Shown: piece after piece, positions 58,280-64,000 of the stretch
How positions within the stretch are numbered: position 1 is the first letter of the stretch
Layout: each line of letters begins with the position of its first letter
Assembly: GCA_948567375.1 (NCBI GenBank)
Contig: OX419756.1
Span: 56,248,333-56,312,332, forward strand
Origin: Lunularia cruciata
Taxonomy: Eukaryota > Streptophyta > Marchantiopsida > Lunulariales > Lunulariaceae
Length of the DNA stretch: 64,000 nucleotides
Reading direction: 5' to 3'
Translations under genes and position numbers: made by a program
Notes under the pieces: model-generated
Told to the model about the DNA's origin: nothing
Seen by the model: the letters and a program-made list of their open reading frames with translations, nothing else
Databases searched by the model: none

Positions 58280-58570
58280 TTCCACATAATCAAATCTCAT
58301 TATTGGTTGATGCAAGTGGTAAGAAAATGTTTTAACATTGAGGCATGGAAGACATGATGGATCTTCATGTGACTAGGAAGGGAAAGTTTACAAATGAGAA
58401 GAAAAATGATCTAAGTAATATCAAAGGGACCTACACAATTGGGAACAAGTTTACAAACTTAGATGTCAAGAATAAGAAGAAGGTTACAAAAGGAAAATAT
58501 AACCTTATCACCAAGTTGAAAAGTGAAATCATGATGATGGTTATAAGCATATGTTTGTGCCAATTGTGAG
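58280..58570 (-). pseudogene. Decayed post-integrase region (family D)
   Basis: The minus strand reads KLVPNCVGPFDI then LPSHMKIHHVFHASMLKHF. This is the gypsy pattern KLxPxxxGPF ... [17 protein letters not shown] between the integrase core and the element end. Frames are broken. Confidence 0.7.
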
Positions 58571-58865
58571 GAGATAAGGAGATTAGACTTGGCAATAAGG
58601 AGATTGGACTTGGCTGGTGTGAGGATGTAGATAGTGTGGACAAGAAGGTGAAAGTATGAGTAACATGAAATGGCAATGGAGCAAGAAGAGAATCTAGAAT
58701 GAGTGAATATTACCCATAATTAAGGAGAAGAGAGAGAAGCTTATATACTTGACTACTTGGAATTATTGTAGGCAAACTTAGCAACTACAAGACAAATGTC
58801 ATAATCAATATGATGAACATTGACAAAGGCAAATAATATATCTTCCAAAGTGGGACTTGCTATTT

Positions 58866-59264
58866 TTATTTGCCCATTAGTTTGAGGATGATAAGCCATA
58901 GACAAGGCAAGTTTGGTGCAAAGGAGTTTGAAAAATGCATGCCAAAATTTACCAATAAATCAAGTATCACAATTAGTGATGAAAACACTTTGCATCCCAT
59001 GGTGCTTGAAGACAATATTGAAATAAATTGGGCTAACATTGGAGTATCCACTATATCCATGATGGGTGTAAAGTGAATTTGTTTGCTAATCTTATCAACA
59101 AATATCATAATTGTTATATGACCTTGATCTATCTTTGGCAAGGATGTGATATAGTCTAGACTTACATGTTTGGGGAAATAGAAATGGAAGAAGTTGGAGG
59201 AGTCCATATGATTAATTGTTGCTAGCCTTGTTGCATTGGTAGCTCTCACAAGATTAGACAACAC
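58866..59264 (-). pseudogene. Decayed integrase core (family D)
   Basis: This open minus frame includes HVSLDYITSLPKIDQG (first catalytic Asp) and IMIFVDKISKQIHFTPI, typical of the integrase core. The second Asp region is frame-shifted. It lies in order with the fragments at 58280-58570 and 60354-60900, forming one minus-strand element interrupted by the LTR at 59718. Confidence 0.75.
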
Positions 59265-59717
59265 CTTGAACCTATTGTGCCATGTTTGGCCACCAACATT
59301 ATCTTTCTAAGGGACTCAAGGTCTTATCCACATCCATGTGACCAATGATTGGCAAGTCATGCACCTATTAAAGTTACACAAGTGTAGATCTCTCATAATT
59401 GAAATATAGATTTTTTTCTCACAAAATAAAGGCAAACTTCGAATGAAAAGGTATTGTACTCCTTATCATGTGCTACAAGACAAATTTACATAAGATGAAA
59501 AAGGGCCTTATTGTAAATCAATATTGAACTCTATTTGGACTTTTGAATCAATAAACATAGTGGTAATGGCCATTGCTATGAGAAATCAAGAGGATTCAAA
59601 TCAGGTCATGAGGATAGGGCATTAAGAATGATATGGAACTTTCTTGGTTTGTACTCAAGCTTGATATTAAAAAAAATTGTAATTGTTTTGTCTATTACAA
59701 TTGTGACTCTTCATATG

Positions 59718-60298
59718 TGTAATACCATTAGCTAGGTATATTATCTAGAGATGGAAATTGGCTTGGTAATATTTGGAGGGATTTTATATATGACTGTCTA
59801 AGTAGATCAGATAGAGGTATCACTAAAAGAGTACTTCCACTACTAGGGCAGAGGCCAAAAACACCTTGAAAACTTTACAGCCAATTTTTGATGCCTAAAC
59901 AGATGAAATATGCCTCAAAAATGACAAATTTTCTCTCCCTTGTGGAGGAAAGATGTTGCCTTCTCCCCATGTTCATCTGATGGTGAGCTTTCCAATGAAA
60001 CCTCATCCCTGTTATTATGAGCTTCCTACAAGAAGATTCTCTTTGGTCAAACTTTTTTGACCAACCAAATAAGACAATGATCAAAATGTCACCAATCCCT
60101 ACAATTAATATAAGAGTGGAGTTGCTGACATGTCACCAATCCATGTATCTGATCCAAGAGTGGAGCTCTCTTTGAGTGGATAGTCTTTGCTACATAATAA
60201 AAGCAAGGTGCTCTTTTTTGTATTAAAGTATTGAGGGATGAATCCTTGTGTTTCTCTTGTATTTCTTTTGGAAGTTCTCCTATCCTTGGAACATTACA
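59718..60298 (+). mobile_element. Diverged, truncated B-family element: LTR plus primer site
   Basis: A 581-base LTR beginning TGTAATACC and ending GGAACATTACA, alignable to the B LTRs with indels. It is followed by a primer site and about 30 bases of B-like leader (GAGAGTGGATCACC), after which homology ends. So this is a truncated 5' end rather than a clean solo LTR. It is inserted, opposite in orientation, into the minus-strand family D element. Confidence 0.8.
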
Positions 60299-60299
60299 A

Positions 60300-60312
60300 T
60301 GGTATCAGAGCA
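60300..60312 (+). promoter_or_regulatory. Primer binding site (initiator Met tRNA)
   Basis: TGGTATCAGAGCA one base after the LTR end, the same as in element B. Confidence 0.9.
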
Positions 60313-60353
60313 GGTGTCTTAATCCATGAGAGTGGATCACCACTCTCCTATCC

Positions 60354-60900
60354 TCATGACATTACAAGGTGCTCCAAATGTAAGATTTGCAACAAATATT
60401 TGTGATCAATATGCATTATCACTTGTTTCTCCAAGAGGTAATGTCTCCACCACATTTTGCATACACCATTGCAAGTTGTTCTTGATTTTGAGCAAAATAA
60501 TTCATTTCTATTAAGTTTAATCATCAAGATACAAAGGTAATGGCATGCAACCCCATTTGGGAATTCATGTTGCAATATAGCTCCAATTGCAAAATCAAAA
60601 GCATAAAAAATAACCACACAAGGAAATTGAGAATCATATGGTTTGAGTATGGGTCATGAAGACATCATATTCTTAAGTTTCTTAAATGTTTATTGTTTCT
60701 TGGTGGTCTACTCAATGCTTGTTGTCTTCCCCAAGAGATTTGTTAATAGTGCAATCACATGAGCAAAATAGTGGATGAACCATTGGTAAAAACTTGCCAA
60801 TCTATTAAATCTTCAAACTTCCATGTTATCTTTAAGAGTATGACAATAATAGTCTTGATCTTTTACTATCTTGAATCCTTCTAGGTGGCTCTTCAGGGCC
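60354..60900 (-). pseudogene. Decayed reverse transcriptase end and RNase H (family D)
   Basis: The frame 60617-60354 reads FYAFDFAIGAILQHEFPNGV (degenerate DASxxAIGAVLxQ of RNase H) and HIDHKYLLQIL (DHKPL equivalent). Upstream near 60760 is the FYQWFIHYFAHV thumb segment. Stops and shifts separate the parts. Confidence 0.75.
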
Positions 60901-62199
60901 TTCCTATAGTATTTAGTGTGTGTCTAGATTCCCTAAGGATGGTCAAGGTGAAAACACAAGAACAAAGCAACCACAAGATGTCTCCCAATTCCTCAAACAT
61001 TCTCTACTTGGAGCTAAACCTAAAGAAAACCCATCAATTGACTTTCAAAATAGAGACAATTATTATGGATCTAAGCCATGGGATATTTATTTGAACCTTG
61101 TTTCATAGATAATTCCCAGTACTTGGACCCTTTGGTCAAGTGTGTTGCTTTGGTTGGTCTCTATTAAAAAATAGGTTTCCTATTTTTAAAACAAAAATTA
61201 TTGCATTATTTATGTGCATGTTCTTACATCTTGGATGAGTTAATTTGATAGGCAAGAAGTGTAAGCACCACAAGGTGTTTAGCTTCTCTAGTTGTTCATC
61301 AATCAAAGCACTTATGTGATTTAGGTTCTAATGACATAATTGGTTTTCTTCTTATAGACTAGGATAATATTTCTTAGGGTTTTTCATTATTGCCCTAGCT
61401 TCCTCATCTGTAAAACCAAAGGGCAGGACCCTTTTTTATCAGCCATTTTGGCAAAGGAAATTATAAAGCTGGCCAAAGAATCCATAAAGCCAAAGGAGAG
61501 AATCCATAAAGCCAAAGGATCACATAGTGCTTGTAAAGGCAAAGCTTGATTCTGTTCCAAATAATGGAGATACAATCATTGATGGACCATTTGATTTTAT
61601 GAGCTGATTGGTCAGGCTGCTAAGACAAGATAGTTATGAAGCCTTATGGCCTAAGAAAGTAACTTCATTTTATTAAAAAGCACAATTGTGCTTCTTGCAA
61701 TAAAACTTCCATTATTGTAATTGCCTTAAGACTTCTCAAATATGATTCTTGTGTTTTACCTCCATCTTCCTATACATTAAATTGTCATCCAAGAAAAATA
61801 CAGGTAACAATATAGAGTTTACAAACAAGTTAGTCAAGACTAAGAAAGTAGCAAATAGGCCAATTTAGCAAAGAATAATAAAAATATTCTAGAAACATCT
61901 AGGAAGCTTCTTGGTACCTTCCAAGTATCAAGTAATGTGTATGCCAAGTGACAACTTCTAGGACAAAGATTCTTAGCTAGCTTAGCTTGCACACTAAGTA
62001 GATGGCTTCTAGAAGGAAACTTCTTAAGAATTATCTTGACTAGCTTAGTTTGCATGCCAAGTAGGTGGCTTTTAGAAAGAATCTTCTCAAAAATCTTCCC
62101 AAGAAGCTTCATGGTTAACTTAGCTTGCATTCTAAGAAGGTGGATTTTAAGTAGCTTCTCAAGAGCCTTGTATGTTCCCTATAAATACCAAACCCCAAG
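60901..62199. other. Intergenic between gypsy fragments, no gene recognised
   Basis: No recognisable domain. The repeated motif CTAAGAAGNTTCT and near repeats of AGCTTAGTTTGCATNCCAAGTAGGTGGCTT between 61970 and 62140 suggest a short degenerate tandem repeat. Confidence 0.45.
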
Positions 62200-63050
62200 C
62201 TCATTTGATAGCATAAGTGTGCCTTTTGGCAAAAGGAAGTTACATTCTTGGGTCATAAGGTCTCATCAGTGGAGATCAAGATGGAAGAGGAGAAAATTAG
62301 GATCATTATTGATTAGCTTACTCCAAAGGATGTTACAAAAGTGTGGGAATTTAATGGATTGGCAAGTTTTTACCAAAAATTCATCCACTATTATGCTCAT
62401 GTGGCCGCATCATTGACCAATCTCTTTGAGAAGACCTCAAACTCTTAGTGGACCACCAAGCATGAAGAAAAATTCCAGAAGTTGAAGCATATGGTGTCTT
62501 CAAGAGCCATTCTTCAGCTACCTTGTGTGATTGATTTTGGTACTTCTAACTTTACCATTGCTGTTGTGTTGTAGTAGGAATTTCTAGATCCCATTACCTT
62601 TATATCTCATCGAATAAATACCATAGAAAGGAATTACTTTGCTTGAGATCAAGACCAACTAGCAATTTTATATGCCACCAAGGTATGAAGGCATTATGTC
62701 TTGGGAAAACAAATGATTATGCAAACCAATCACAAACCTTTGTTGTAAACATTACATTTGAAGTGCATGAAGAGTTGACATCATTGATGGGAGGAAAAAC
62801 TATAGTTGTCTGATATCAAACTTGAGTACAAACTTGGTAGGTTCCATGTCATCCTTGATATCTTACCATGACAACCTGATTTAAAGATTCTTCCTAAACC
62901 TCTCCTCACGGTGGCATTTACAATGGTGTCAATTGAATGGGATGGGACTGCTAAACAAGACTCTTTCTTTCAAATGGTACAAGTTGACCTTGCATCACAG
63001 AACAAGGAATAAAACACCTTTTCCTCTAAGGAAGGTTTCTATTTTGTGAG
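62200..63050 (+). pseudogene. Decayed reverse transcriptase end and RNase H (family D), plus strand
   Basis: The plus strand reads VTFLGHKVSSVEIKMEEEKI, then LASFYQKFIHYYAHVAASLT, then a degenerate RNase H (IDFGTSNFTIAVVL, ERNYFA, QTNHKPLL). The order is that of gypsy pol. At least eight stops interrupt it. It is the same family as the minus-strand pieces at 57100 and 60354. Confidence 0.8.
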
Positions 63051-63153
63051 AACTGGATCTATGTTCCAGCCAAGTGTGATCTACAACTTGTGCATCTTCA
63101 AGAAGCCCATGACTTACCAATCACTGGTAAGATGAGTGTGGACAAGACCTTAG

Positions 63154-63300
63154 GTGCCTGACAAAATGAATAATGGTAGCCCAACATGGCACAAAAGGTT
63201 TGAGAGATTGCCCAATCTTGTGAGAGCTTCCAACACAACAAGGCTAGTAACCCAAGCCAAGTGGACTGCTTTAATCAGTTCCCATCCCATCCGGTGTTGT
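63154..63300 (+). pseudogene. Integrase zinc-region remnant (family D)
   Basis: NLVRASNTTRLVTQAKWT parallels NLVRATNATRLATINHMDS in the minus-strand copy ending at 59264. It follows the plus-strand RNase H at the expected distance. Confidence 0.6.
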
Positions 63301-64000
63301 CGGGAAAATAGCCCACGTGTACCCTTGATGCTTTGGTGTGAAATTTTTTCTCTTCTTCCTATTTAATGAACTCAAATTTTATGTCAATATGTCTTGGGAG
63401 TTGTTTTATGCTACCTTCTTGCGGGAGATATTTACTATATTATTGTAAAGTCAAAAATAGTTTGTGTTGCCATAAGCTCGGGGAAGTTTCAAGAGTTGGG
63501 TAAACTCAGAAGTTCTTTTATGTTTCAAGCGCTTGGAGGGTTTGGAAAATGATGCATGAGCTCGGGAGTTTCTTTGTGTTACACCAAATCGGGGCTTAAA
63601 TTTATGTTACACAAGCTCAAGATTTTTTTTATGTTGTTGGGGCTTAGGAGTATTTTTCATTTAGTAGCAGAGCAAAAGAGTTTTAAGGGAACAAGAGATA
63701 GGAGGAGAGAGAGGATAGATTTGAGAGCAAAGGGTTTTTGGACAAGAATAATTTCTTGAAGGATGGGGGGGGGGGGGGGTTACAGAAAGCAAAGAAAAGA
63801 ATCTATTGAAAAAGGGGTTTTGGCAGGACTAAGCAAGATAATTTGGGGGAGACAAAGAGACTGGACTGGGACAAAGAATTCTAGAGGAAATGGAAAGAAA
63901 GACAAGGAAAGGAAAGGAAGGAGATGAAGGAGGGACAGGGGTGATCAAAGGAGGGGGATAGGGAAGGAACAAGCAGGAATGAGAGAAGGAAGGGAATCGA
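63301..64000. other. Purine-rich intergenic end of window
   Basis: A G- and A-rich strand with GGAAGG/GAGAG motifs after 63690 and a run of 15 G (63765-63779). No gene is recognised. Confidence 0.6.
63765..63779. repeat. Poly-G run of 15
   Basis: Fifteen consecutive G on the plus strand within purine-rich DNA. Confidence 0.97.

Overview
This window looks like nuclear DNA of a land plant, most likely a moss or another seed-free plant. The evidence is a spliceosomal gene set with a P-class PPR-SMR protein and a DUF1635 protein (a plant family), a fungal-type IMP-specific 5'-nucleotidase gene split by plant-like introns, and heavy Ty3/gypsy retrotransposon content including a chromodomain element. 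No bacterial or organelle gene order is seen. The species cannot be named from the sequence alone.

Layout. Bases 1-20553 are a nest of retroelements, all read on the minus strand. The outermost, element C, has diverged LTR-like repeats at both ends and a gag-like, coiled-coil-containing interior without recognisable pol. It is split by element A (about 1148-18135), a Ty3/gypsy element whose reverse transcriptase, RNase H, integrase, gag and protease are all decayed. Element A is in turn split by element B (5184-11788), a complete but mutated chromovirus with LTRs, primer binding site, polypurine tract and chromodomain. A solo LTR of the B family also sits inside the gag of A in the opposite orientation (15197-15946).

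Bases 20554-33200 are AT-rich and gene-poor. They hold short tandem duplications, a GC-rich insert flanked by long direct repeats, and non-LTR retroelement pieces. The clearest piece is a C-terminal zinc-finger/nuclease-like ORF at 32485-33183. Its 3' tail, with a small hairpin, recurs elsewhere in the window.

Bases 33500-52500 form a GC-richer gene island with four well-supported genes: ISN1-type IMP 5'-nucleotidase (plus strand, 8 exons), a single-exon PPR-SMR protein (plus), a CCC1/VIT1-like membrane transporter (plus, 3 exons) and a DUF1635 coiled-coil protein (minus, 2 coding exons). They have unrelated functions (purine salvage, organelle RNA metabolism, vacuolar metal transport, unknown) and give no sign of acting as one pathway. 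Several introns and flanks contain perfect short inverted repeats with tiny loops.

Bases 52900-64000 return to AT-rich sequence filled with strongly decayed Ty3/gypsy fragments in both orientations and a truncated B-family LTR with its primer binding site.
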